Source: Gammaproteobacteria bacterium
Lineage (GTDB): Bacteria; Pseudomonadota; Gammaproteobacteria; Granulosicoccales; Granulosicoccaceae
DNA: 34,137 bases
Reading direction: 5' to 3'
Assembly: GCA_019634245.1 (NCBI GenBank)
Contig: JAHQVR010000022.1
Coordinates: forward strand, 1 to 34,137
The notes below the pieces were generated by a model, which saw only the letters and a program-made list of their open reading frames with translations, searched no databases and was not told where the DNA came from. Each line of letters begins with the position of its first letter. Within the stretch, counting starts at the first letter, position 1. This document shows, one piece after another, positions 8,388-16,545 of the stretch. A program made the translations under genes and the position numbers.

Positions 8388-9314
8388 CTACGCACTTGTG
8401 ATAAATGATTTGGCTAACCCGGCGTTAAGTAATTTGCCGTGTAGCTGCTCGTTAGGTAGCCACTCAGTCAACTTTTGTCTTGTTTCAAGGAGTGCGCTTA
8501 AGTCAATGCCCGTTGATAATCCAAGATTTTCCAATAGGTAAACACAATCTTCCGTGGCGATATTACCCGTTGCTCCAGGCGCGAATGGACATCCTCCTAG
8601 CCCTCCTAGTGATGCATCAAATCGCCGGATTCCGGCTTCACAACTGGCAAATACATTCGCAATACCCATACCTCGAGTGTCGTGAAAATGGGCGGCTAAT
8701 GGTATGTCGTCTGTCAATCGTTGGGCTTTTATGAACATACGCTTAACTTGGTCTGGGTTGGCATAGCCAACGGTGTCACATAGCACAACTTCATCGCACC
8801 GCGTTCGCAGAATTTTTTCAAGAATATGGAGAACGCGACTCTCATCGACAGCTCCCTCTATACTGCAACCAAAGGTCGTTGAAATCGCACAGCTGATTTG
8901 CACAGAATCAGTGAGCTTTAATTTTTCACGTAGTTGTATTAATTCTCCAAACTCAGAGATAGATTCTTCAGTTGTGCGACGAACGTTGGCCAGGTTGTGA
9001 GATTCACTGGCTGAGAGCACCATAATGATTTTCTTCGCACCCTTTGAGAATGCAATCTGTCCACCTTTAAGATTAGGTACTAGCACCGCGGCCTCGAGGT
9101 TTGGAACATCTAATGAGAATTCGAGCACCTCTGTCGCATCTGCAAATTGAGGGATCACGCTCGGAGGGACAAAGGAAGTGATTTCAATGTGTTTGCAGCC
9201 GCTGCCCACTTGGTGGTCTATCCATTGCGTTTTAACATCGGTGGGCATAAACCCTTTCACCAGTTGCAGGCCATCCCTCGGTCCCACTTCCCGAACCATC
9301 ACTTGATCTGTCAT
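8388..9314 (-). CDS. mvaB: Hydroxymethylglutaryl-CoA lyase
   Basis: A 308-residue TIM-barrel enzyme of the HMGL-like family. It splits 3-hydroxy-3-methylglutaryl-CoA to acetoacetate and acetyl-CoA, the last step of leucine breakdown. Visible signatures are EVGPRDGLQ with catalytic R13/D14, HFHDTRGMG with the metal-binding His pair (about 209-211), and the signature loop GLGGCPFAPGATGNIATED with catalytic Cys (about 242). The length is normal for bacterial MvaB. The neighbouring leucine or isovalerate genes often found with it (liu/mcc) are not present, so the gene stands alone here. It diverges from the oxidoreductase gene across a 255-bp region that carries two palindromic repeat copies. Confidence 0.93.
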   Translation of the reverse strand: MTDQVMVREVGPRDGLQLVKGFMPTDVKTQWIDHQVGSGCKHIEITSFVPPSVIPQFADATEVLEFSLDVPNLEAAVLVPNLKGGQIAFSKGAKKIIMVLSASESHNLANVRRTTEESISEFGELIQLREKLKLTDSVQISCAISTTFGCSIEGAVDESRVLHILEKILRTRCDEVVLCDTVGYANPDQVKRMFIKAQRLTDDIPLAAHFHDTRGMGIANVFASCEAGIRRFDASLGGLGGCPFAPGATGNIATEDCVYLLENLGLSTGIDLSALLETRQKLTEWLPNEQLHGKLLNAGLAKSFITSA

Positions 9315-9373
9315 ATTTTTTTACCGGTGCGGCCCCAAATTTTTCGTTGAATATACACCCATACTCAACCAAA

Positions 9374-9392
9374 CTTCGGGTCGGACCCGAAG
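9374..9392. repeat. Extended GGGTCGGACCC palindrome, cluster 2 left copy
   Basis: CTTCGGGTC-G-GACCCGAAG is a perfect 19-base odd-centred palindrome and is the longest dyad among the copies in this window. It sits 60 bases before the HMG-CoA lyase start and faces the oppositely oriented copy at 9537. Confidence 0.75.
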
Positions 9393-9536
9393 AACCCATT
9401 GATATCTCTGGAATTGTTTCGATATCGGAGTGATCGTTTCGCCTTAAAACAGGCCTTTCACGTTTCAAATGGTCGAATTAGGGTTGTTTTTGCGATTAAA
9501 TTTGGAATAAAAGTAAAATATTTCAGACAGTTAACT

Positions 9537-9547
9537 AGGTCCGACCC
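9537..9547. repeat. AGGTCCGACCC repeat copy, cluster 2 right copy
   Basis: This is the reverse-complement form of the dispersed core (C instead of G at the centre, A instead of G at the first base). Its start is 159 bases from the start of the left core at 9378, in opposite orientation, so the pair brackets about 150 bases of intergenic DNA. It ends 22 bases before the GTG start of the oxidoreductase and just ahead of its ribosome-binding site. Confidence 0.7.
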
Positions 9548-9569
9548 GGAGGGGTTAGAGGAGGGGTAT

Positions 9570-10709
9570 GTGGGGCGTTTGAGTTTGGGGTTTGTAGGTG
9601 GTGGCCAGGGAGGGTTGATTGGTGAGGTCCACGCTAATGGGGCCCGGCTGTCTAACCGTTGGACGGTGGTGGCTGGCGCATTGTCCTCCAATCCCGACAA
9701 TGCGCTAAAGTCAGGCCGCGCATGGATGCTTGATGACGATAGGATCTACACCGATTACCGTGACATGGCTGAACGCGAAGGTGCAAGAGACGATGGCATC
9801 GATGCCGTGGTAATCGCTACGCCTAACTATCTTCACCATCCCGTGGCTATGGCTTTTATGGACCAAGGCATACATATCATATCTGATAAGCCGCTGACTC
9901 TAAATTCCTCTCTTGCCTCCGAACTCGTTGAAAAACAGAAACAGACCGGTGTGATTTTCGCGCTGACCTATGCCTATGCATCGCATGTAATGGTTCGTCA
10001 AGCGCGAGCGATGGTTAAGCAAGGACTGTTGGGAGAACTTCGGCAAATTCACGTTGAGTATTTACAGGAGGGTGCGATTCACGTTACCGACGAAGGAGCG
10101 GAAGCCAGCCCATGGAGATTGGACCCTGAAAAAAATGGACCTTCGTTTACAGTGGCAGATATTGGGACCCACGCGATTCAACTTGCGGAGTTTGCCAGCA
10201 CACTCAAATCGACTTCGCTGCGTGCGGATTTTCATGTAACTGGCGCCGCAAAGAGCATGGAAGATACTGCGTTTATGAACCTAAAATTTCAAGGCAATGT
10301 GCCGGGTACATTGATTGTATCGCAAGCGGCTGCCGGTACCCATTGTGGATTGCGGGTGCGGTTGTTTGGAACCAAAGCAGGACTCGAATGGAATCAGGAA
10401 GCACCAGAAACGCTTGCATTTATGCCGATAGATGCACCCTGTCAAACCATTGCCAGGGGCTATTCGGCGGGTATGGATGAAACTTTGGCCTCGCAATTTG
10501 TCAGGATGCCGCGCGGGCATCCTGAGGCGCTCACCGATGCTTGGGCAAACCTATACCTTGAGGTCGCTGATGCGATCGATGCTCACAATAGTGGCTGTTC
10601 CCCCAGCTACCCATTGGAATATCCAAACGTATTGGACGGTGCGCATGGGGTTCGTTTTGTTGAAGCGGCCATTCAATCAAATCACGAGGATCGTTGGGTT
10701 GACTATTAA
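9570..10709 (+). CDS. Gfo/Idh/MocA family oxidoreductase
   Basis: A 379-residue NAD(P)-dependent dehydrogenase of the glucose-fructose oxidoreductase family. The N-terminal Rossmann domain opens with LGFVGGGQGGLIG. IDAVVIATPNYLHHPVA and the family's catalytic-type Lys in SDKPLT follow; DIGTHAIQL supplies the Asp/His of the active site. The C-terminal domain is the usual alpha/beta sheet domain. I place the start at GTG 9570 because GAGGAGGGG precedes it by a few bases and the Rossmann strand begins two residues later. Upstream frame extension to 9399 reads through the repeat copy and is not protein-like. The gene is followed after 20 bases by the MBL hydrolase gene. The substrate, probably a sugar or inositol derivative, is unknown. 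Confidence 0.88.
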   Translation: MGRLSLGFVGGGQGGLIGEVHANGARLSNRWTVVAGALSSNPDNALKSGRAWMLDDDRIYTDYRDMAEREGARDDGIDAVVIATPNYLHHPVAMAFMDQGIHIISDKPLTLNSSLASELVEKQKQTGVIFALTYAYASHVMVRQARAMVKQGLLGELRQIHVEYLQEGAIHVTDEGAEASPWRLDPEKNGPSFTVADIGTHAIQLAEFASTLKSTSLRADFHVTGAAKSMEDTAFMNLKFQGNVPGTLIVSQAAAGTHCGLRVRLFGTKAGLEWNQEAPETLAFMPIDAPCQTIARGYSAGMDETLASQFVRMPRGHPEALTDAWANLYLEVADAIDAHNSGCSPSYPLEYPNVLDGAHGVRFVEAAIQSNHEDRWVDY

Positions 10710-10729
10710 GCTTTTGGTCAGCAGCTAAG

Positions 10730-11623
10730 GTGAAGATACCCTTTAGCAAAGACCACAGACAAAACTATGGAGAGTTGGAGAAGATTGGGCCGGATCTGAG
10801 ACGAATCCTAGCAAATAATCCTTCTCCCTATACTTACACCGGCACCAACACCTATGTGGTAGGTAGTGGCAGCGTGGCTGTAATCGATCCGGGTCCGAAC
10901 GACGTCGAACACTGTAACGCGCTGCTTACGTCCTTGGGTGATGAAACTGTCTCTCATATTGTGGTAACGCATTCTCATCCCGATCACGTTGCTGGCTGTG
11001 AGCGACTGCAGCAATTGACCGGGGCTCAGGTGTATGCGATGTCTTTACCTGAGCTAAACATGGAGACGCATGATCACACGGATGAAGCACCCCATTTGAA
11101 TTTCAGCCCAGACGTTTGCTTGACAGATGGCGAAATTATCGCGAGCGAAGGTTGGCAACTTGAATGTGTTCATACGCCTGGACACTTGTCTGATCATCTT
11201 TGCTTGGCCTTACTTGGTCAAGATCAGTTACTCTCCGGTGATCATGTCATGGCCTGGTCAACCAGCATTGTGTCTCCACCGCATGGTCACATGGGGTCTT
11301 ACATGAAAAGCCTTAAAAGGTTGCTCGATAGGACTGAGCACACCTACTGGCCTGGTCATGGTGGTCCAGTCACAAACCCACAGCAATTTGTCACAGCGTT
11401 GATACAGCACCGTCGGGACCGAGAAACTCTGATTATGGAGTGTGTTACCAAGGGATTTAACACCGTTGAGACCATGCTTCCCAAAGTCTATGCTGACATC
11501 AATCAGACACTGCTTCCAGCAGCAGCCCGAAGTCTTTTTGCAACAGTCATCTATCTTGTTGAGTCTGGACAGCTAGTAGTGTCTGAACAATTGTCTTTCG
11601 ACTCTATTCTGTACGTAAACTGA
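10730..11623 (+). CDS. MBL-fold metallohydrolase, LACTB2-like
   Basis: A 297-residue metallo-beta-lactamase-fold protein. The metal-binding motif THSHPDH (about 80-86) is complete, with further ligands in HTPGH, SGDHV and WPGHGGP. The C-terminal 80 residues look like the winged-helix tail of LACTB2-type proteins, which include RNA-processing endonucleases and thioester or lactone hydrolases. The start is GTG at 10730. It lies 20 bases after the oxidoreductase gene on the same strand and is probably co-transcribed. The function of this pair is not known. Confidence 0.88.
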   Translation: MKIPFSKDHRQNYGELEKIGPDLRRILANNPSPYTYTGTNTYVVGSGSVAVIDPGPNDVEHCNALLTSLGDETVSHIVVTHSHPDHVAGCERLQQLTGAQVYAMSLPELNMETHDHTDEAPHLNFSPDVCLTDGEIIASEGWQLECVHTPGHLSDHLCLALLGQDQLLSGDHVMAWSTSIVSPPHGHMGSYMKSLKRLLDRTEHTYWPGHGGPVTNPQQFVTALIQHRRDRETLIMECVTKGFNTVETMLPKVYADINQTLLPAAARSLFATVIYLVESGQLVVSEQLSFDSILYVN

Positions 11624-11650
11624 TTAAGTTGGCTATGCACCGCTGCGCGC

Positions 11651-12352
11651 TTAAGTTATTCGAACCTGGCCATTGCGCTGCGTAAACATCGTTTTGCCCA
11701 TCCAATCAGCATCTTTGGAAAGAACGAGTTCGCAAAGTTGCGACAGCATGTAGCGAGTAACTTTTCGCAGTGCCAAGTCGGATAGTATTTCTTCCGCCGA
11801 TGTTGAAAAGGGCACCCATTGCAAATCGAGTAACTCTCCGTTGCCGTTAATTTCTTGGCTTGACTGGCTGTTTAAGTCCTCGAACTTGACCGCAAAAAAC
11901 CGAGCATGGAAGCGAATCGGTTGACCCGCAGGTGTGATCGCTCTGCCCAGGTAACGAAGCAACCCGAGATCGGGTGCTTCATTTAACTTCTTAAACGCCA
12001 ACCAGCTTGGATCAGATACGTTACCTAAGTATCCTTCACTTGAAATCATTAAGCCCGTTTCTTCAAATGTCTCTCGAATCGCAGCTGCGGCGATGGTTTT
12101 AGCTCGCGCTTGGCTGGCAGAGACAGCCATTTCTTGTGCGAATTTCGTGTTCAGCTCAGTGGCACTCCGCACGCGGGAATCGGCGAGTTCGACACCTCCA
12201 CCGGGGAACACGTACACGTCGGGCATAAAGCGGGACTTGCTGGGGCGCCTGCCCATTAACACTTTTACCTCTGAGCCAGATTTTTGGTAAATAACCAAAC
12301 TTGCCGCGTCTTTGGGTTTTATTTGGGGCTGGGGTGTCGTCATAGGTGTCAT
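11651..12352 (-). CDS. Nudix hydrolase, NUDT19-like
   Basis: A 233-residue protein with the Nudix fold. The signature is split: VFPGGGVE (about 48-55) and RETFEETGL (about 93-101) are separated by an insertion of roughly 30 residues. That layout, preceded by GRRPSKSRFMPDVYVFPGG, is characteristic of NUDT19 (coenzyme A diphosphatase-like) proteins. The catalytic helix keeps REtxEExG. Likely substrates are CoA or acyl-CoA species, by family inference. It converges on the MBL gene with a 27-bp gap and diverges from the thioredoxin gene. Two ATG starts nine bases apart (12352 and 12343) are equally plausible. Confidence 0.85.
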   Translation of the reverse strand: MTPMTTPQPQIKPKDAASLVIYQKSGSEVKVLMGRRPSKSRFMPDVYVFPGGGVELADSRVRSATELNTKFAQEMAVSASQARAKTIAAAAIRETFEETGLMISSEGYLGNVSDPSWLAFKKLNEAPDLGLLRYLGRAITPAGQPIRFHARFFAVKFEDLNSQSSQEINGNGELLDLQWVPFSTSAEEILSDLALRKVTRYMLSQLCELVLSKDADWMGKTMFTQRNGQVRIT

Positions 12353-12544
12353 CGAATGCCGAATGCTCAGAGTGCCATTTTATAGGTGATGGCGTGGAGT
12401 GCGAACTTGCCGATCAAAATATTGTCGAACCAGCGTTGCACAGCTAATGTTACAAATTTTACACTGGGAGCGGTGTCACATTGAACTATAGTTGCTGTAA
12501 CTTTGGTGATTCTTTACTGGGTGTATCGAGTGCAAGCACAATCC

Positions 12545-13048
12545 ATGGATTGCTATTTAAACAAAATATTACGATGGTTCGCCACTGCTTTGCTCAGCCT
12601 CAGTGTGTTCACCGCATCACATGTATTGGCAGAACCCTTTGAGTTCTCGGTCGACACCGACGATGGGGAAATCAGTACCGACGCTCTGCGAGGAAAAGCC
12701 GTCTATATTGATTTTTGGGCATCATGGTGTGTGCCCTGTAGAAAGTCTTTTCCTTGGATGAATTCGATGCAAGCGAAATATGGAGACCAAGGATTTACTA
12801 TTCTGGCGATTAACGTCGATAAGGATCGGAAGCTTGCCGAACAGTTTTTAGCGACTTATCCGGCAAATTTTCAGATTGGCTACGATCCAAAAGGGACTTT
12901 GGCGGAGAAACTCAATGTCATCGGTATGCCGATGGCCTTCCTGCTAAACGCTCAGGGCGAATTGGTGCATAGACATGTCGGTTTTAAAACTTCTAAAACC
13001 GCCGAGTATGAGCAGTCGATTTTAGAGCTATTGGAGTCTGCACAATGA
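12545..13048 (+). CDS. Periplasmic TlpA-like thioredoxin
   Basis: A 167-residue thioredoxin-fold protein with an N-terminal signal peptide (LLSLSVFTASHVLA, cleavage expected before Glu30-Pro31). The active site WCVPC is at 61-65, and the cis-Pro loop is GMPMAF. This is the usual architecture of TlpA/ResA-type periplasmic disulfide reductases. The ATG at 12545 is chosen because it places the signal peptide correctly; an upstream start at 12503 would add 14 residues. Its stop overlaps the start of the DUF4266 gene (ATGA), so the two are translationally coupled. The Cys-rich tail of that lipoprotein is an obvious candidate substrate (inference). Confidence 0.92.
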   Translation: MDCYLNKILRWFATALLSLSVFTASHVLAEPFEFSVDTDDGEISTDALRGKAVYIDFWASWCVPCRKSFPWMNSMQAKYGDQGFTILAINVDKDRKLAEQFLATYPANFQIGYDPKGTLAEKLNVIGMPMAFLLNAQGELVHRHVGFKTSKTAEYEQSILELLESAQ

Positions 13049-13260
13049 TCAAACGGCTAGCGTTGGTCGGTTTCTGCTGTGCGCTCTCATCGTGCACCCA
13101 ACTGGGTGTGAAACCCTGGGATCGAGACCTTCTCGCAGATCCGATGATGGAGATTGGTTCTGATCCACTAAGAACCGCCGTCGATGATCATATCTATTTT
13201 AGTAAAGAAGCGACCAGCGGAGGTCGAGGTTTTGCCGGTGGCGGTTGCGGCTGTAACTGA
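13045..13260 (+). CDS. DUF4266 small lipoprotein with Gly/Cys-rich tail
   Basis: A 71-residue protein. The N-terminal signal peptide ends in a lipobox, ALSSC, with lipidated Cys17. PWDRDLLADPMM follows, a short Asp/His segment comes next, and the tail ends in GGGCGCN with Cys68 and Cys70 spaced as CxC. This layout and tail are characteristic of DUF4266. Such tails could bind metal, form a disulfide or carry a modification; no function is established. The gene lies in a tight run: a 4-bp overlap with the thioredoxin gene before it, and a possible tiny ORF only three bases after it. Confidence 0.9.
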   Translation: MIKRLALVGFCCALSSCTQLGVKPWDRDLLADPMMEIGSDPLRTAVDDHIYFSKEATSGGRGFAGGGCGCN

Positions 13261-13263
13261 CTA

Positions 13264-13362
13264 ATGCTCCAGCTCTCAGGGTTAATGATCGCATCGTCAG
13301 CGTTAAAAGAGTTTTCAAAAGACTATCCCCTGGTCAAGCGGGCAGTGGACATCCTGCGATGA
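13264..13362 (+). CDS. Possible 32-residue small protein between DUF4266 and DUF3570 genes
   Basis: An ATG three bases after the DUF4266 stop opens a 33-codon frame (starting MLQLSGLMIASSALK, ending RAVDILR) whose TGA overlaps the ATG of the DUF3570 gene in an ATGA junction. Both junctions are typical of translationally coupled operon genes, and the frame removes the otherwise unexplained 98-bp gap. The peptide would be amphipathic and basic, with no signal peptide. There is no strong ribosome site, and I do not recognise the sequence. It could be a true small protein, a coupling leader for the DUF3570 gene, or chance. Confidence 0.4.
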   Translation: MLQLSGLMIASSALKEFSKDYPLVKRAVDILR

Positions 13363-14633
13363 CTCGCCGGGGCTCTTCAGTTTCCTTAGCGCTCGCATCG
13401 GCAGCCACTGCTCTACTGCCTGCTACACATTCCATAGCAGCCGAGCCGTGGCAGATAGACGCTGAATTACTGTATTACAGTGAATCTGGCGGACGGGTAT
13501 CGGACAATAGTTTTAAATCAATTGCTCAGCGTAGTTGGAAAGATGAGGGTAACCTGGTGTTTGGCTTACAGCTCGACTCGCTCACTGGGGCAAGTCCCAG
13601 CGGCGCTATAGCCCTGGATGAGGTGCAGTCGATAACTCAACCCTCGGGAAATAACAGCGTAGTAACGCAACCAGGTGAATTGCCCCTGGATGATTCCTTT
13701 AAAGATACGCGACTGGCGTTAACGGCAAGTCTAAGTAATGTTTTGGAGACAGGTGCGCGTTATTCCGCCGGGACGAGTTTGTCCAAAGAGTACGATTACC
13801 TTCATTTAGGTGGTAATGCCTCTTACGCAAAAGACTATAACAACAGCAATACCACACTGTCCGCTGGGTTCGCGATTGCGCAGGACACAGTAGAGCCGGT
13901 TGGAGGTGCGCCGATTCCGTTATCCTTCCAACGGGCTGAAGGTGCGGTCAGCGACAGGGCTAAAAATAAATCCAAAACTGTTGTAGATGCTTTGTTTGGA
14001 TTAACACAAATCATTAACCGCCGTTCGTTGTTTCAATTGAACTATTCACTGAGCTTAGCAGATGGCTATCTTACCGACCCATATAAAGTATTGACAGTTT
14101 TGGATGATGTCGGTAATCCTGTTGACTCAATTCAAGACGATATTTACCAGTATCGTTATGAGTCCAGACCAAACAGTCGTCTAGGGCATAATCTCTATTT
14201 AGAATACAAACATCGTTTCGATGCTGCTGTTTACTCTGCTAGCTACCGCTACCATACCGATGATTGGGGTGTGGATTCACACACCATTGAATCGCGCTAT
14301 CGGTGGTTATTGTCTTCAAAACACTATCTCGAACCCAACATCCGATACTATTCGCAATCATCAGCAGATTTCTATCGTGCTTATCTCCCGGAAGGGGAAA
14401 TCCCTGAAAACGCTAGTAGCGACTATCGACTGGGAGAATTCACCGGTCTGACTTTGGGTGTTAGTTACAATCGTACATTGGGTGTGGGTAAATCTATTGG
14501 TGCATCGATTGAGACTTACGAAACCTCTGGTGCGTCTACCGAAATTCCTGATGAAAACGAACAAACTCGTTTGGCCCCCTATCCGAATCTGCGGGCGACC
14601 ATAGTGCGATTTCGCTATTCCTTTGACTGGTAG
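13359..14633 (+). CDS. DUF3570 outer-membrane beta-barrel protein with flavinylation-like motif
   Basis: A 424-residue protein with an N-terminal signal peptide (SLALASAATALLPATHSIAA, cleavage before Glu29). Alternating hydrophobic/polar strands fill its length, and it ends in RFRYSFDW, the aromatic-terminal strand of outer-membrane barrels. It matches DUF3570. Residues 73-79 read DSLTGAS, which fits the motif D-x-x-[ST]-G-[AS]-[ST] in which ApbE enzymes attach FMN to the Thr (here Thr76). The match is direct; that it is flavinylated is inference, supported by an ApbE-like gene ending ten bases away in convergent orientation. The family's function is not established. Confidence 0.88.
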   Translation: MTRRGSSVSLALASAATALLPATHSIAAEPWQIDAELLYYSESGGRVSDNSFKSIAQRSWKDEGNLVFGLQLDSLTGASPSGAIALDEVQSITQPSGNNSVVTQPGELPLDDSFKDTRLALTASLSNVLETGARYSAGTSLSKEYDYLHLGGNASYAKDYNNSNTTLSAGFAIAQDTVEPVGGAPIPLSFQRAEGAVSDRAKNKSKTVVDALFGLTQIINRRSLFQLNYSLSLADGYLTDPYKVLTVLDDVGNPVDSIQDDIYQYRYESRPNSRLGHNLYLEYKHRFDAAVYSASYRYHTDDWGVDSHTIESRYRWLLSSKHYLEPNIRYYSQSSADFYRAYLPEGEIPENASSDYRLGEFTGLTLGVSYNRTLGVGKSIGASIETYETSGASTEIPDENEQTRLAPYPNLRATIVRFRYSFDW

Positions 14634-14642
14634 TCCCTTGCC

Positions 14643-15536
14643 TCAGCGCTGAATCCAATGGGTCAACTGTTCATTTTTCGCAAACGCTTCAGCGTCTTTT
14701 CCCTTTAGCATCGTCAGAGTAGCCAGCATGCCTGCTTCAACACACGTACGGGCGGCAACTGTAACAGAGCGGGGTGCATGAGCGACCGGCCAGCCGGTTT
14801 TTGCATTGAGAATGTGTGAGTATCGCTTACCGTTTTTTCTCAAATAGCGGTGGGCATCGCCACTGGTGGCCAAACCACCGGATTTCATGTGGATAACAAT
14901 GTTTTCATTTTGATTATCCACTGTCACTCCAACCGACCAGTGGCCGCCTTTAGGTGGTTTGTTGGCGACGATATCACCCCCAAAATTGATGAGTACCGGT
15001 TGCTCAGTTTTTTGGTTTATTAACTGTAGAGTTCGGTCCACTGCGTACTCTTTACCGATGCCACCTAAGTCAAGTTGCATCCCAGCGGGCATTTGGATAT
15101 TCGGTGGATCCCAGGACACTTTATCCCATCCAATGCGCGGTAGAAGGCGCTTGGCTGCGTTACGATCGGGAATTTTGTCACTTTTGTCAAAGCGCCAAAT
15201 CGTCCCCAATATTCCAGAGGTGATGTCAAAGACGCCATGGCTGAGAGTGAAAAGCTGCTCGGAGAAATCAATAAGTCGGGCGGTTTCCGAATCTACTGTG
15301 ACCGTCTTGCCATTGGCATGGTTAATCGAGTGGATAATGTTCCCTTCTCTATATCGACTGAACGTGCGCTCTATTCGATGTGCCTCTTTGCTTGCAATAT
15401 CGGCGATTTCGTCTGCTAACGATGAACGCTCAGAGTCAACTAATACTGAACAATCACTGGCCATAGCTGAAAATTGGATTCGGTAGCCAGTGCCGAATTC
15501 ACTTATTTTGTAAGGTTCTACTTCGATGGAGTTCAT
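14643..15536 (-). CDS. ApbE-like FAD:protein FMN transferase, no signal peptide
   Basis: A 297-residue ApbE-family protein. Visible motifs are DITSGILG (104-111), DLGGIGKEYAVD (156-167), NFGGDIV (184-190), GLATSGD (221-227) and YSHILNAKTGWP (239-250). ApbE transfers FMN from FAD onto a Thr/Ser of target proteins. Two features are unusual. First, there is no signal peptide or lipobox, and the in-frame upstream sequence reaches a stop without another start. Second, the metal-binding Asp of the canonical ADALAT block is replaced, because the sequence reads VEAGMLAT (266-273), keeping Thr273 but with Gly four residues before it. It may belong to a divergent subfamily tied to DUF3570/DUF4266. It converges on the DUF3570 gene. 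Confidence 0.87.
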   Translation of the reverse strand: MNSIEVEPYKISEFGTGYRIQFSAMASDCSVLVDSERSSLADEIADIASKEAHRIERTFSRYREGNIIHSINHANGKTVTVDSETARLIDFSEQLFTLSHGVFDITSGILGTIWRFDKSDKIPDRNAAKRLLPRIGWDKVSWDPPNIQMPAGMQLDLGGIGKEYAVDRTLQLINQKTEQPVLINFGGDIVANKPPKGGHWSVGVTVDNQNENIVIHMKSGGLATSGDAHRYLRKNGKRYSHILNAKTGWPVAHAPRSVTVAARTCVEAGMLATLTMLKGKDAEAFAKNEQLTHWIQR

Positions 15537-15615
15537 GACGGCGCGGAGCCTTAGTTGGGAGCGCTTTGTGGTGATTATAAAGCGCTATCGAAGTTTAGTT
15601 TGCTAAACTCGTTGA

Positions 15616-16407
15616 ATGACTGTAGAAGCAGATACGTTAGCAGACAATTATTTTGAGCTAAGTGGTACTGTCGCTTTGGTGACCGGTGCCTCGTCGGGTC
15701 TTGGTTGGCACTTTGCTCAAACGCTTGCTCGTGCGGGAGCTCATGTAGGGCTTGCAGCCCGGCGAACAGAGAAGTTGGAATCCCTGCACGATCTGATCAG
15801 CTCCTTCGGTGGTAGTTCAACGGTGCTGCCCATGGATGTTACTGATCGGGCCGCTGTTGATGAAGGGCTCGACCTGTTGGCAAAACAATACGGCCCCGTA
15901 GAGCTGCTGATTAACAACGCTGGTATAGCAGATGAAAATCGCTTTATAGATGCAGAGGATGCGACCACTGATAGTGTTTTTGCGGTTAATCAGACAGCGG
16001 TCTGGCAGGTTGGTCAGTCTGTGACTCACCATATGGTGGAGCATAAAGTGGCAGGGGTGATTCTAAATATCGCGTCGATAGCGGGGATTCGAACAATGAG
16101 TGGCGCTGCAAGCTACTCGGTCAGCAAAGCCGCCGTGGTGCAGCTAACAAAAGTAATGGCAGTAGAATTAGCTCGACACAATATTCGAGTCAATGCATTA
16201 GCACCTGGCTACATGCAAACAGCTATTAATGAGCGCTTTTTGGAATCAGAGGCTGGTAAGAAGTTGCTTCGGCGAATTCCGATGAGACGTTGTGGGGAGC
16301 TTACTGATTTAGATGGACCATTTTTATTACTGGTTTCGAAAAAAAGTGCGTTTATTACAGGCGCAGTGCTACAAGTTGATGGAGGTCACAGCGTTAGCGC
16401 CTTATAG
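15616..16407 (+). CDS. Short-chain dehydrogenase/reductase (SDR)
   Basis: A 263-residue classical SDR. The cofactor motif TGASSGLG is at 23-30, NNAG at 100-103, and the catalytic Ser154, Tyr167 and Lys171 are all present (SIAG, YSVSK). The C-terminal GAVLQVDGGHS is typical. An Ala-Arg-Arg after the second strand (LAARRTEKL) suggests NADP(H) preference. Its start is 79 bases from the ApbE start on the opposite strand, so they share a divergent promoter region. The substrate is unknown; acyl or 3-oxoacyl reductases and sugar-alcohol dehydrogenases look alike at this level. Confidence 0.9.
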   Translation: MTVEADTLADNYFELSGTVALVTGASSGLGWHFAQTLARAGAHVGLAARRTEKLESLHDLISSFGGSSTVLPMDVTDRAAVDEGLDLLAKQYGPVELLINNAGIADENRFIDAEDATTDSVFAVNQTAVWQVGQSVTHHMVEHKVAGVILNIASIAGIRTMSGAASYSVSKAAVVQLTKVMAVELARHNIRVNALAPGYMQTAINERFLESEAGKKLLRRIPMRRCGELTDLDGPFLLLVSKKSAFITGAVLQVDGGHSVSAL

Positions 16408-16545
16408 CTTTTTATAGACGCATCCGTGAGTCCTTAATACCTAAAAATTCGTTGTCTTGCGTCCGTTGGTGATGGTGGCGCTCAGTGTGGCGATGGCTGA
16501 TCAGAACTTCCATTACCGACAGCCATTCAATGGGTGGTAGACACT

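Noticed and set aside
9399..9569. N-terminal extension of the Gfo/Idh/MocA oxidoreductase by 57 codons
   Set aside because: It reads through the repeat copy, has no family similarity, and a strong ribosome site (GAGGAGGGG) precedes the GTG at 9570 where the Rossmann fold begins.
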